Of a stretch of 53,227 nucleotides of DNA, positions 33,214 to 40,307 are shown piece after piece. The translations under genes were made by a program, and so were the position numbers. Each line of letters opens with the position of its first letter. The first letter of the stretch is position 1. The notes below the pieces were generated by a model. That model had not been told where the DNA came from, did not search any database, and saw only the letters and a list, made by a program, of their open reading frames with translations. The stretch is from Aliiglaciecola sp. CAU 1673 (GTDB lineage Bacteria; Pseudomonadota; Gammaproteobacteria; Enterobacterales; Alteromonadaceae): assembly GCF_029223185.1 (NCBI RefSeq), contig NZ_JARHUG010000026.1:1-53227 (forward strand), given 5' to 3'.

Positions 33214-33474
33214 ATGTTAAAGAAAATTACTATTGCTACTACCCTGTTGTTCGCGGGCACTCTGAGTGCCAACGTTCAAGCCGAACAAGTCAGCCTGAAA
33301 GAATATGTCAGCTATATGCTCAAAGCGGCGGTTAGCGTGACTCAACAGGAAATGCAAAAAGGCGTAGAGCAAGCAGTCGTTGAAGCGGGCCAAGCTTTTA
33401 TTCTGGACTCTGCAAATACCGTAGAGTTGGCAGAGAAAGAAAGCGATGCCGTGATCCTGGCTAAGGCGGAATAG
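33214..33474 (+). CDS. Small secreted helical protein, cassette copy 1
   Basis: This 86-residue protein has a signal peptide (1 to about 23, ending VQA-EQ). The mature 60 or so residues are helical, with no cysteine. It is a clear paralogue of the 88-residue protein at 33948: both share the pattern L(K/N)E...S..L.AAV..T..EMQ+G(I/V)E..V(I/V)EAG.A. The ribosome site GGAG lies just before the ATG. The next gene, a single-span membrane peptide, starts 5 bases after its stop. The position under a sigma-54-type promoter beside pspA suggests an envelope-stress product. I know no family for it. Confidence 0.85.
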   Translation: MLKKITIATTLLFAGTLSANVQAEQVSLKEYVSYMLKAAVSVTQQEMQKGVEQAVVEAGQAFILDSANTVELAEKESDAVILAKAE

Positions 33475-33479
33475 AACTG

Positions 33480-33611
33480 ATGCCTAGTCAAGCAGAACTG
33501 CTCAGCCTGTTACTGCTGCCCTTGGTAGCCTTTTTGATCGGCGCCTTGGTGATCACCCTGCTGGAAAAGCAAGTAGCCAAGGCCCAACATCCAATTCGAC
33601 AAGACGGCTAG
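33480..33611 (+). CDS. 43-residue single-span membrane peptide, copy 1
   Basis: ATG at 33480 to TAG at 33609-33611. The peptide has an N-terminal polar stretch (PSQAELL), one hydrophobic helix at about 8-28 (SLLLLPLVAFLIGALVITLL), then EKQVAKA and a tail ending RQDG. Its paralogue is at 34211, with 47 residues and the same ELxSLLLLPLxA...LLEKQ...QDG pattern. Conservation of frame, start, helix and end in both copies shows that it is a real gene. Its 3' end forms half of the terminator stem. The topology is probably N-out. It probably works with the secreted protein just upstream. Confidence 0.82.
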   Translation: MPSQAELLSLLLLPLVAFLIGALVITLLEKQVAKAQHPIRQDG

Positions 33612-33637
33612 CAGTCTTCCAAAGCCGTCTTTTTCCT
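33601..33637 (+). terminator. Terminator overlapping the 3' end of the copy 1 peptide gene
   Basis: AAGACGGCT (33601-33609) pairs with AGCCGTCTT (33623-33631), followed by T-rich sequence. The 5' arm is coding sequence for the last residues and includes the first base of the stop codon. Confidence 0.88.
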
Positions 33638-33858
33638 TTTTTTGTGTCTCGCAAACCAATTCCTTTCTTCTTTGCAAACCTGACTTCATCGTTTAGCGCT
33701 TGTTTGCGCCGCAATCCTATTCAAAGTATTTCAACCAATTCGAAACGCTAGTTTGGTGAGTTCCACTATTAGTGTGGTCAAAATCGCTACATGTTGTCCC
33801 GGAAATGGGACTGCCCTATTTCCAGGTTATCCACCAACTTTAAAAAAACATATTAAAT
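33638..33858. other. Spacer between the two cassettes
   Basis: Between the copy 1 terminator and the copy 2 promoter I find no gene. The sequence is AT-rich and has lost clear similarity to the region upstream of copy 1, except near the promoter. Upstream activator sites, if present, should lie here. Confidence 0.4.
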
Positions 33859-33914
33859 ACAATGGTTTATAGTTTTTGTTCGAGTTGGCACAACAATCGC
33901 AATAGTTATCGCGA
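33853..33914 (+). promoter_or_regulatory. Sigma-54-type promoter of cassette copy 2
   Basis: TTGGCACAACAATCGCA (33885-33901) is one base different from copy 1. TTAAATACAATG ends at 33864, again exactly 20 bp before the -24 box. The palindrome TCGCAATAGTTATCGCGA (33897-33914) covers the -12 box and predicted start, with arms matching 7 of 8. Confidence 0.77.
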
Positions 33915-33947
33915 CTTAACCATTAACCTAAGCGTTCGGAGAACATC

Positions 33948-34214
33948 ATGTTTAAGAAAATGACCATTGCCGTTACTTTTGTTGCTGCTAGTAGCTTTAT
34001 CAATGTTGCACAGGCCCAGGAGCTGCCAAGTCTGAATGAATTGGCCAGTAATCTGCTAAGCGCAGCAGTAACTGCGACCATGGCCGAGATGCAACGTGGT
34101 ATCGAGGAAACTGTTATCGAAGCCGGTGAAGCCATGTTTGCAGAAGATGCCAATCAAGAACTCACCGCAGCTGATGTTGCTAAGCAGGGGGATAGCGAAG
34201 GAAAGGTTGAATGA
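33948..34214 (+). CDS. Small secreted helical protein, cassette copy 2
   Basis: This 88-residue protein has a signal peptide (1 to about 23, ending AQA-QE). The mature part is helical and acidic: LNELASNLLSAAV, EMQRGIEETVIEAGEA, then a charged tail. It is a paralogue of the 86-residue protein at 33214; the mature helix is best conserved and the tail has diverged. The stop overlaps the start of the membrane peptide gene (ATGA), so translation is coupled more tightly than in copy 1. A CGGAG ribosome site lies before the ATG. Function unknown; envelope stress is inferred from the promoter and from pspA downstream. Confidence 0.86.
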   Translation: MFKKMTIAVTFVAASSFINVAQAQELPSLNELASNLLSAAVTATMAEMQRGIEETVIEAGEAMFAEDANQELTAADVAKQGDSEGKVE

Positions 34215-34354
34215 GTTTTCTACCGAGCCATCTGGAGCTTGCCAGTCTGCTGTTGTTACCTCTGCTGGCGTATATTTTCGGTGCAATGGTGATTTCCTTA
34301 CTGGAAAAGCAGTTCACCAAAGCTCCTCCTCACTTGCAACAAGACGGTCTGTAA
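34211..34354 (+). CDS. 47-residue single-span membrane peptide, copy 2
   Basis: ATG at 34211 inside the stop of the previous gene, ending TAA at 34352-34354. The helix lies at about 12-32 (SLLLLPLLAYIFGAMVISLL), followed by EKQFTKAPPHLQQDGL. It is the paralogue of the 43-residue peptide at 33480. It is too short to be found by usual length cut-offs, but the duplicated pattern supports it strongly. Size and single span recall PspB, but there is no sequence similarity that I can see. Confidence 0.83.
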   Translation: MSFLPSHLELASLLLLPLLAYIFGAMVISLLEKQFTKAPPHLQQDGL

Positions 34355-34379
34355 TCAATACAACCGTCTTCTTTTTTTT
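34341..34379 (+). terminator. Terminator overlapping the 3' end of the copy 2 peptide gene
   Basis: AAGACGGT (34341-34348) pairs with ACCGTCTT (34363-34370), followed by C and a run of T. As in copy 1, the left arm is the coding sequence for the Q-D-G end of the peptide. Confidence 0.9.
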
Positions 34380-34579
34380 GCCTTCTCCCCGACTTATTTC
34401 CTTTTTCCTTGCGCAAATCTTCTATTCAATCGCCTCATTGCCTGGTGGCTTGAATCTTTCCTTGAATGGCCATCATTTTTCTTGTTTGGCTAAATTCGCC
34501 AATTTATAGCGATTTCACCCATATCTATGAGTTTCTCAGTAACCCGCTCGCTCAACGGGAGTTGTTGTTTTGGTAAAAA

Positions 34580-34632
34580 ATCAATAAAAACAATGTCTTA
34601 ATATGGGTTTCTGAGTTGGCACAAGGCTTGAA
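34580..34632 (+). promoter_or_regulatory. Sigma-54-type promoter of pspA
   Basis: TTGGCACAAGGCTTGAA (34616-34632) has a perfect -24 element and a weaker -12 (TTGA in place of TTGC). TCAATAAAAACAATG (34581-34595) is identical to the block at copy 1 and ends exactly 20 bp before the -24 box. The palindrome seen in the two cassettes is absent. E. coli pspA is also sigma-54 dependent. The 34380-34579 stretch before it holds no gene that I can see. Confidence 0.72.
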
Positions 34633-34700
34633 ATGTATTTTGTAACCCAATCGGAATTGTAAAAACCAATTCAAAGTATCAAGCGTGGAGGAATTTAAAG

Positions 34701-35378
34701 ATGGGTATTTTCACAAGAATGAACGACATCGTGCAGGCCAATATCAATGCCATGTTGGACAAGGCCGAAGATCCGCAAAAGATTATCCGGCTGATCGTCC
34801 AGGAAATGGAAGAGAGCCTGGTGGAGCTTCGCTCAGTAGCCGCCCGCAATTTGGCGGCCAAGAAAGACATCGAACGCCGTATGCACAACTGTCAAAAGCA
34901 GATGAATGACTGGCACGAAAAAGCAGAACTGGCATTGACCCGGGAGCGCGAAGACTTGGCCAGGGCGGCATTGGTGCAAAAAGACCAGCATGCTCAGCAG
35001 CATCAAAGGCTGCAACAGGAGCTTGCTCAGTTAGACGAAGCCGTGCAGCAACTGCAGGAAGACAGTGGCAGATTGCAGCAGAAGCTGAAAGAGGCCAAAG
35101 CCAAGCAACAGTCATTGATGGTGCGTCAGCAGTCGGCAACAGTGCGTCTGAAAGCCAAGCACCAGCAGGAAGTGCACAATGTTGAAGATGTGATCCAGCG
35201 CTTTGAAAGCTATGAGCAGCGCATCGACAACCTGGAAGCCGAGTTGGAAGCCTACGATATGGTTAATAAGCCGTCCAACCTGGCTAGCCAGTTTGCCGAG
35301 CTTGAAGGCAATGACAGATTGGATTCAGAGCTTGAAGCACTGAAGAAAAAAGTGTCAAAAGAGAAGAAAGCAGCATAG
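34701..35378 (+). CDS. pspA: Phage shock protein A
   Basis: This 225-residue protein is a PspA/IM30 (Vipp1) family member: the amphipathic N-terminal helix MGIFTRMNDIVQANINAMLD, the DPQKIIRLIVQEMEE segment, a long coiled coil to about 185, and a charged C-terminus ending in KKVSKEKKAA. It assembles on damaged inner membrane to preserve proton motive force, and in enterics it also inhibits PspF. GGAGG lies at 34688-34692 upstream. It is followed 77 bp later by pspC, while pspB and pspF are absent nearby. The sigma-54-type promoter upstream fits the known regulation of the family. Confidence 0.96.
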   Translation: MGIFTRMNDIVQANINAMLDKAEDPQKIIRLIVQEMEESLVELRSVAARNLAAKKDIERRMHNCQKQMNDWHEKAELALTREREDLARAALVQKDQHAQQHQRLQQELAQLDEAVQQLQEDSGRLQQKLKEAKAKQQSLMVRQQSATVRLKAKHQQEVHNVEDVIQRFESYEQRIDNLEAELEAYDMVNKPSNLASQFAELEGNDRLDSELEALKKKVSKEKKAA

Positions 35379-35455
35379 GGGTATATGCCAGGGACGGCGC
35401 ATGTTGGGATGCAGAGCTTAGTCGCTGCACATCATATTTATCCGGGAGTAAGTAA

Positions 35456-35656
35456 ATGAGAACGGTATACGACGACAATAGAATTCGCAAAGACGTGCTT
35501 CGCAAGAAGATTTCCGGTGTCTGTGCCGGCTTGGCCAGACATTGGGACACGCAGCCCTGGTTGGTAAGACTGGTTGCGCTGTTGTGTTTCTTTAGTTTTC
35601 CGATGGTGACGGTGGTTGCCTACGCTGTGATGGCGCTGGTATTGCCCAACCGCTAG
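35456..35656 (+). CDS. pspC: PspC-domain membrane protein
   Basis: This 66-residue protein consists of little more than the PspC domain: IRKDVLRKKISGVCAGLARHWD, then one hydrophobic hairpin or long helix (WLVRLVALLCFFSFPMVTVVAYAVMALVLP). E. coli PspC is about twice as long and has a C-terminal periplasmic part that is missing here. PspC senses membrane stress with PspB and recruits PspA. A GGGAG ribosome site precedes the ATG. It is in the pspA operon, followed 8 bases later by a small membrane protein. Confidence 0.9.
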   Translation: MRTVYDDNRIRKDVLRKKISGVCAGLARHWDTQPWLVRLVALLCFFSFPMVTVVAYAVMALVLPNR

Positions 35657-35664
35657 GAGGGGAT

Positions 35665-35997
35665 ATGTTGCGCAATATTGCAATAGCTGTTTTGCTGGCA
35701 AGTTTGTTTATCCTTTGCGTTGACCAGCTATCACTACCCTGGTGGGACATGCAGATCTACTTCGACGACGATCTACTTAGTCCTGTTGCCACCTTGCTGG
35801 TCGTGATGGCGGTGGGAGCGTTTTTCGTTGCCATTGGCGTACTGGTGGCGCTGAGCCTGGCCAGTATTGTGTTGATGGTCTTGGCGCTGGTGTTTGGAGC
35901 CTTACTGATGGCGGGCATCGGGGCATTTTGGCCATGGCTGTTGATGGCACTGGTGGTCATCTGGCTGGTCAAGGACAAGCGTCATACTGCGCAATAA
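35665..35997 (+). CDS. Small membrane protein of the psp operon
   Basis: This 110-residue protein has three or four hydrophobic helices (about 5-20, 40-62, 63-85 and 86-103) with an acidic loop WWDMQIYFDDDLLS between the first two and a basic end KDKRHTAQ. The ribosome site AGGAGGGG is very strong. It begins 8 bases after pspC and is the last gene of the unit, so it is probably a partner of PspC or PspA. It may stand in for PspB, PspD or PspG, but I see no sequence similarity to them. Confidence 0.8.
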   Translation: MLRNIAIAVLLASLFILCVDQLSLPWWDMQIYFDDDLLSPVATLLVVMAVGAFFVAIGVLVALSLASIVLMVLALVFGALLMAGIGAFWPWLLMALVVIWLVKDKRHTAQ

Positions 35998-36120
35998 AGG
36001 GCTGTTAGAGCCCCCTTAATGACAGCTGTTGTTTTTAACCTTTCTCAACAAGTTTGGCTTAGTCATTGGCATTAAAGCATTTTTCCTGAATAATTTAGTG
36101 ATATTCGAAGAGGAGAGCAC

Positions 36121-36561
36121 ATGCGAATTCTTGCCTTGATATTGTTGTCTGGCCTGTCTTTTTTCAGTTATGCGGCCACCAAAGTTGAAGGCGCTTGGGT
36201 TCGCCTTTTGCCGCCAGGAGTGACCAATACCGCAGGGTATCTCACCATTCACAATGACTCTGATACAGACAAAGTATTAGTGGCTGCCAGCGCTTTGGTG
36301 GTGGACAGGGTGGAACTGCATGAGCATGTGTTGGAGCAAGGCATGATGAAAATGACGCAGCGCCAGCGTGTCGATATCCCGGCCGGGCAGCGCGTTAGTT
36401 TTCAACCCGGGGGCTTGCATCTGATGATGTTCGGACTAAAAGCCCCGCTCAAGGCCAAGCAATTGGTGCAAATTCAACTTGAGTTTGCTGACGGTGAGCG
36501 AATCGAGGTGGATGCGCAGGTCGCGGAAGCGCCGCCTGCTTCAGAGCATCACCATCACTAG
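36121..36561 (+). CDS. PCu(A)C-type periplasmic copper chaperone
   Basis: This 146-residue protein has a signal peptide (1 to about 19, ending SYA-AT) and a PCu(A)C/DUF461 beta-sandwich domain: GAWVRLLPPGVTNTAGYLTI, then the copper ligands in ELHEHVLEQGMMKM and GGLHLMMFGL (His/Met pattern). It passes Cu(I) to cytochrome oxidase CuA sites. The C-terminus ends SEHHHH, a native histidine tail that may give a second metal site, as His-rich tails do in some family members. It starts a new unit after the psp operon with GAGGAG just upstream. Confidence 0.93.
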   Translation: MRILALILLSGLSFFSYAATKVEGAWVRLLPPGVTNTAGYLTIHNDSDTDKVLVAASALVVDRVELHEHVLEQGMMKMTQRQRVDIPAGQRVSFQPGGLHLMMFGLKAPLKAKQLVQIQLEFADGERIEVDAQVAEAPPASEHHHH

Positions 36562-36584
36562 TGCAAACGCCAAGGTAGGAAATT

Positions 36585-37577
36585 ATGACTAAATTCATTA
36601 ATGGTCGCTGGGCGCTTTTCATCGCAGCCATCTTGCTGCTGCTGGCGTACATCTTGTCTTTATATTGGAGCACCGAGCCAGAGGTGTTCGATGTACGTCA
36701 GGTAGCCAGTCAGGAAGCCCAGCAAAAAGGGGTGAGCCCGGTTCCTGGCTATTTCCTGACCACTGCGCTTATTAACGTCGGGCAGACCATGCTGGATAAG
36801 CCGGGGGGCTATCTGTCCAATGACGTGCTGCCTCCATCTGTGATGATGGACAATATGCCCGCTTGGGAATTTGGTGTACTGGAGATGGTCAGGGATTTGT
36901 CATTGGCCATGCGCAAGGACTTCAGTCGTTCTCAGTCTCAATCCCTGGAAAATCCTGATTTGGTTGTTGCGCAGCCGAAGTTTAATATCGACCATCGCAG
37001 TTGGCTTTTGCCCTCAGCCGAATCTCAGTATCAGGAGGGGATTAGGGCCGTTCGTCGCTATCGCAACATGCTGGCCGATCCCGAAAGTGAGGGGGCCCAG
37101 TTTTATGCCAGGGCAGACAACTTGCGGGATTGGTTGAAACAGGCCGAAAAGCGTTTGGGCAGCCTGTCGCAGCGACTTAGCGCCAGTGTTGGACAAGAGC
37201 GCCTGAATACCGATTTGGCCGGCGATCCCAGCGCCAGACAATCAACCCCTGCCAGTGATTCTCAATATTTGAAAACCAGTTGGTGGAAGCTGGATGATGT
37301 GTTTTATGAAGCCAGGGGCTCAAGCTGGGCACTGTTGCATTTCCTAAAGGCAGTAGAAGCCGACTTCGCTGATGTATTGGAAAAGAAGAACGCCAGTGTC
37401 AGTCTCAGACAGATTATCAGGGAATTGGAAGCCACCCAGGATATGGTTTGGAGCCCGATAATTTTAAACGGCAGTGGTTTTGGTCTGCTGGCCAATCACT
37501 CACTGGTCATGGCTAATTATATCTCCAGAGCCAACGCGGCACTAATCGACCTGACCGAACTATTGAGTCAAGGATAA
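36585..37577 (+). CDS. DUF2333 inner-membrane protein
   Basis: This 330-residue protein has one N-terminal transmembrane helix (about 8-30) and a large periplasmic domain, matching DUF2333: PVPGYFLTTALINVGQTMLDKPGGYLSNDVLPP, MPAWEFGVLEMVRDLSLAMRKDFSRSQSQS and SSWALLHFLKAVEADF. The family is common in gammaproteobacteria and has no known function. It starts 23 bases after the copper chaperone and ends 3 bp before the next gene, so all three may be co-transcribed. Confidence 0.9.
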   Translation: MTKFINGRWALFIAAILLLLAYILSLYWSTEPEVFDVRQVASQEAQQKGVSPVPGYFLTTALINVGQTMLDKPGGYLSNDVLPPSVMMDNMPAWEFGVLEMVRDLSLAMRKDFSRSQSQSLENPDLVVAQPKFNIDHRSWLLPSAESQYQEGIRAVRRYRNMLADPESEGAQFYARADNLRDWLKQAEKRLGSLSQRLSASVGQERLNTDLAGDPSARQSTPASDSQYLKTSWWKLDDVFYEARGSSWALLHFLKAVEADFADVLEKKNASVSLRQIIRELEATQDMVWSPIILNGSGFGLLANHSLVMANYISRANAALIDLTELLSQG

Positions 37578-37580
37578 AAC

Positions 37581-38339
37581 ATGAAAAGCGCACATTTATT
37601 TGCTATCAGCCTTGCTGCAGCCAGTGTTACTACAGCGCAGGCTGATACGTTGTTTGGTGTTTATGCCGGCGCACAAGGCTGGCGGATGGATACCAGCGGT
37701 GGTTTTGCCAATACTGCGGATCTCACCAATTTCAACTTCGATAATCAGAATCAGGCCGTGTTTTATCTGGCTGTGGAACATGCTGTGCCACTGGTGCCCA
37801 ATCTGAAAATCAGAAACAGCAGCATGGACACAGAGGGTGCCGTTACCCTGACCTCCAACTTTGAGTTTGGCTCGCGGATCTATTCTGCCAATACCTCCGT
37901 GCTGACCGATGCCACATTGGATAGCACCGATATCGTGCTCTACTACGAGTTGTTTGATAACAATCTGTTTAGCTTTGATTTGGGACTAAACGGCAAGTAT
38001 CTGGATGGCGAATTACTGGTGGTTAGCAGCACAGACAGCAGTATTCAGGCTACTGAAGAGTTTTCCGGCATTATTCCCATGTTCTACAGCCGCCTCGAAG
38101 CCAATTTGCCATTAAGTGGTTGGGGATTGATGGCTGAAGGCAGCTTTCTCTCTATCGATGACAGCAAGTTACTGGATTACCAAGCCGCCATCACATACAG
38201 CCTGCTGGACAACCTGGCTTTGGATATGAAATTTGAATTGGGTTACCGCTCTTTCCAACTGGAGTTGGATGATGTGGATGACATCTACACGGATCTTGAT
38301 TTCAAAGGCCCTTACGCTGGATTAGAAGTGCATTTCTGA
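37581..38339 (+). CDS. TIGR04219-type outer-membrane beta-barrel protein
   Basis: This 252-residue protein has a signal peptide (1 to about 21, ending AQA-DT) and alternating beta strands with a terminal phenylalanine (AGLEVHF), the signature of outer-membrane barrel assembly. The opening LFGVYAGAQGWRMDTSGGF and the NFNFDNQNQAVFYLAVEHAVPLVPNLKI region are characteristic of TIGR04219 proteins. Function unknown. It is the last gene of the unit, followed by a terminator 14 bases after the stop. Confidence 0.88.
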   Translation: MKSAHLFAISLAAASVTTAQADTLFGVYAGAQGWRMDTSGGFANTADLTNFNFDNQNQAVFYLAVEHAVPLVPNLKIRNSSMDTEGAVTLTSNFEFGSRIYSANTSVLTDATLDSTDIVLYYELFDNNLFSFDLGLNGKYLDGELLVVSSTDSSIQATEEFSGIIPMFYSRLEANLPLSGWGLMAEGSFLSIDDSKLLDYQAAITYSLLDNLALDMKFELGYRSFQLELDDVDDIYTDLDFKGPYAGLEVHF

Positions 38340-38353
38340 TCCAACCTAAAAGC

Positions 38354-38380
38354 AAAGGCCCACAACGGGCCTTTCGTATT
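38354..38380 (+). terminator. Terminator after the TIGR04219 gene
   Basis: AAAGGCCC (38354-38361), loop ACAAC, GGGCCTTT (38367-38374), then CGTATTTTT. Confidence 0.88.
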
Positions 38381-38495
38381 TTTATATCAAACCGACATTT
38401 AAGCACATTCAGTAATAACGAATTTGAAATAATTCTTTCCTGAATTTCGTCTCACTCGCTAACCTACAGTGAATATTGTCGGGTTAGTAGCATCT

Positions 38496-40307
38496 ATGTC
38501 ATCTTCAACACCACAGACAGGTTGGCCTGTCTCTATGCTGAGCGACGCTCAGTGGCAAGAAATCAGCAAAGCGGTTGCGCCGCTAAACGCCGCTCAGTTG
38601 ACCTGGGTAAGCGGATATTTGGCTGGTTTGGCACAGTCTCAAAGCGGACAACTGCAGCCGTCCATGGCAGCCGTGCCTCAGTCTAATGCTGTATTGACCA
38701 TCCTCTATGGCTCACAAACTGGCAATGCCCGTGGCGTTGCCGAGCAATATAAAGCCTTTGCCGAGTCCGCTGGGGTGCCGGTCCAGCTATTTAATATGGC
38801 TGACTACAAAATTAAAAAGCTTAAAGATGAAACCCATCTGGTGATAGTCGTCAGTACCCATGGCGAGGGTGAAGCTCCTGATGATGCCGTGGAATTGCAT
38901 GAATTCCTGGCCAGCAAGAAAGCCTCATCCTTGTCGCAACTGAATTACGCTGTGCTGGGCTTGGGTGACAGCAGCTATGAGTTTTTCTGTCAGACCGCTA
39001 AAGATTTCGATCAGCGTTTAGCCGCGCTGGGGGCCAAGCGTATTGCTGAGCGGTTAGATTGTGATGTGGATTACGCTGGGGATGTAGACGCCTGGAGTGA
39101 AAAGGTCACGCCATTGTTTAAGGCTGAACTGTCACAGCAAGGACACGAAGCGCAGGTGGTGGCATTACCCGGCATTCAGGTTGCCTCGGTTACTAAATAT
39201 GATCGCAAGAACCCGTTTGAAGCGCAGATGTTGCTGTCGCAAAAGATCACTGGCCGTGATTCCGTTAAGGATATTCGCCATATCGAAATTTCCCTGGAAG
39301 GCTCTGGCTTAACCTATCGCCCTGGTGATGCCCTTGGCGTGTGGTTTAAGAACGCGCCAACTTTGGTTGAGCGACTGTTGTCGGCACTGTCACTGGATGC
39401 GGATTCGCAAGTGCAGATAGCAGATGAAAGCCTGTCTTTGGCAAAGGCACTCACCGAAAAGCTGGAGCTAACCCAAAGTTATCCCAGTTTTGTTAAAGCC
39501 TATGCCGAGCAGACGCAAAACAGCCAACTACTGCAGTTGGTGGAAGATAAGACGGCACTGCGTGAATACCTGGCTACGCGGCAGATCATCGACATTGTCA
39601 ATGAATATCCCAAGCCCGTGGAAGCACAGCAACTGGTTTCCATGCTTCGCCCCTTAACGCCAAGGTTGTATTCCATCGCCTCCAGCCAGGAGGAAGTGGA
39701 AGACGAAGTGCATCTGACTGTGGCGCTGGTGGAATATGACGCCTTTGGTTTCAGTCATCAAGGCGGTGCATCCGCTTACCTCGCTAACGGTCTGCAGGAA
39801 GGTGAAAGCCTAAGTGTGTTTGTCGAGTCCAACGACAACTTCAAATTACCGCAAGATCCCAATACCCCGGTCATTATGGTGGGCCCGGGTACCGGTATCG
39901 CGCCTTTCAGGGCCTTTATGCAGCAGCGCGAGGCCGAAGATGCGGCCGGCAAAAACTGGCTGTTCTTCGGCAACCCCAGTTTTACCCAGGATTTCCTCTA
40001 CCAGGTGGAATGGCAGCGCTGGGTTAAAGAAGGCTTGCTAACCAATATCAGCCTGGCCTTTTCCAGGGATCAGGCCCATAAGATTTATGTTCAGCACCGA
40101 TTGGCTGAGCAAGGCGAAGAAGTCTTCGAGTGGTTGCAACAAGGCGCCCACTTTTATGTGTGTGGGGATGCCAATCATATGGCCAAAGATGTTCATGATG
40201 CCCTGCTCAAACTTGTGGCTGAGCATGGCAAGATGGACAGTGCGCAGGCCGAGGAATATGTTGCGGCGCTACGCAAGGCAAAACGCTATCAAAGAGATGT
40301 GTACTGA
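38496..40307 (+). CDS. cysJ: Sulfite reductase flavoprotein alpha subunit
   Basis: The protein has 603 residues from ATG at 38496, matching the E. coli CysJ N-terminus; a GTG 27 bp earlier is possible. The flavodoxin domain ([18 protein letters not shown], about 66-205) is followed by the FAD-binding domain ([19 protein letters not shown]) and the NADPH-binding domain ([37 protein letters not shown], ending RYQRDVY). It passes electrons from NADPH through FAD and FMN to CysI. It is the first gene of cysJIH; the next start overlaps its stop by one base. Confidence 0.97.
   Translation: MSSSTPQTGWPVSMLSDAQWQEISKAVAPLNAAQLTWVSGYLAGLAQSQSGQLQPSMAAVPQSNAVLTILYGSQTGNARGVAEQYKAFAESAGVPVQLFNMADYKIKKLKDETHLVIVVSTHGEGEAPDDAVELHEFLASKKASSLSQLNYAVLGLGDSSYEFFCQTAKDFDQRLAALGAKRIAERLDCDVDYAGDVDAWSEKVTPLFKAELSQQGHEAQVVALPGIQVASVTKYDRKNPFEAQMLLSQKITGRDSVKDIRHIEISLEGSGLTYRPGDALGVWFKNAPTLVERLLSALSLDADSQVQIADESLSLAKALTEKLELTQSYPSFVKAYAEQTQNSQLLQLVEDKTALREYLATRQIIDIVNEYPKPVEAQQLVSMLRPLTPRLYSIASSQEEVEDEVHLTVALVEYDAFGFSHQGGASAYLANGLQEGESLSVFVESNDNFKLPQDPNTPVIMVGPGTGIAPFRAFMQQREAEDAAGKNWLFFGNPSFTQDFLYQVEWQRWVKEGLLTNISLAFSRDQAHKIYVQHRLAEQGEEVFEWLQQGAHFYVCGDANHMAKDVHDALLKLVAEHGKMDSAQAEEYVAALRKAKRYQRDVY

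Noticed and set aside
33480-34354. The two membrane peptides as PspB homologues
   Set aside because: Same size class and one span, but I see no shared motif with PspB, and they precede rather than follow pspA.
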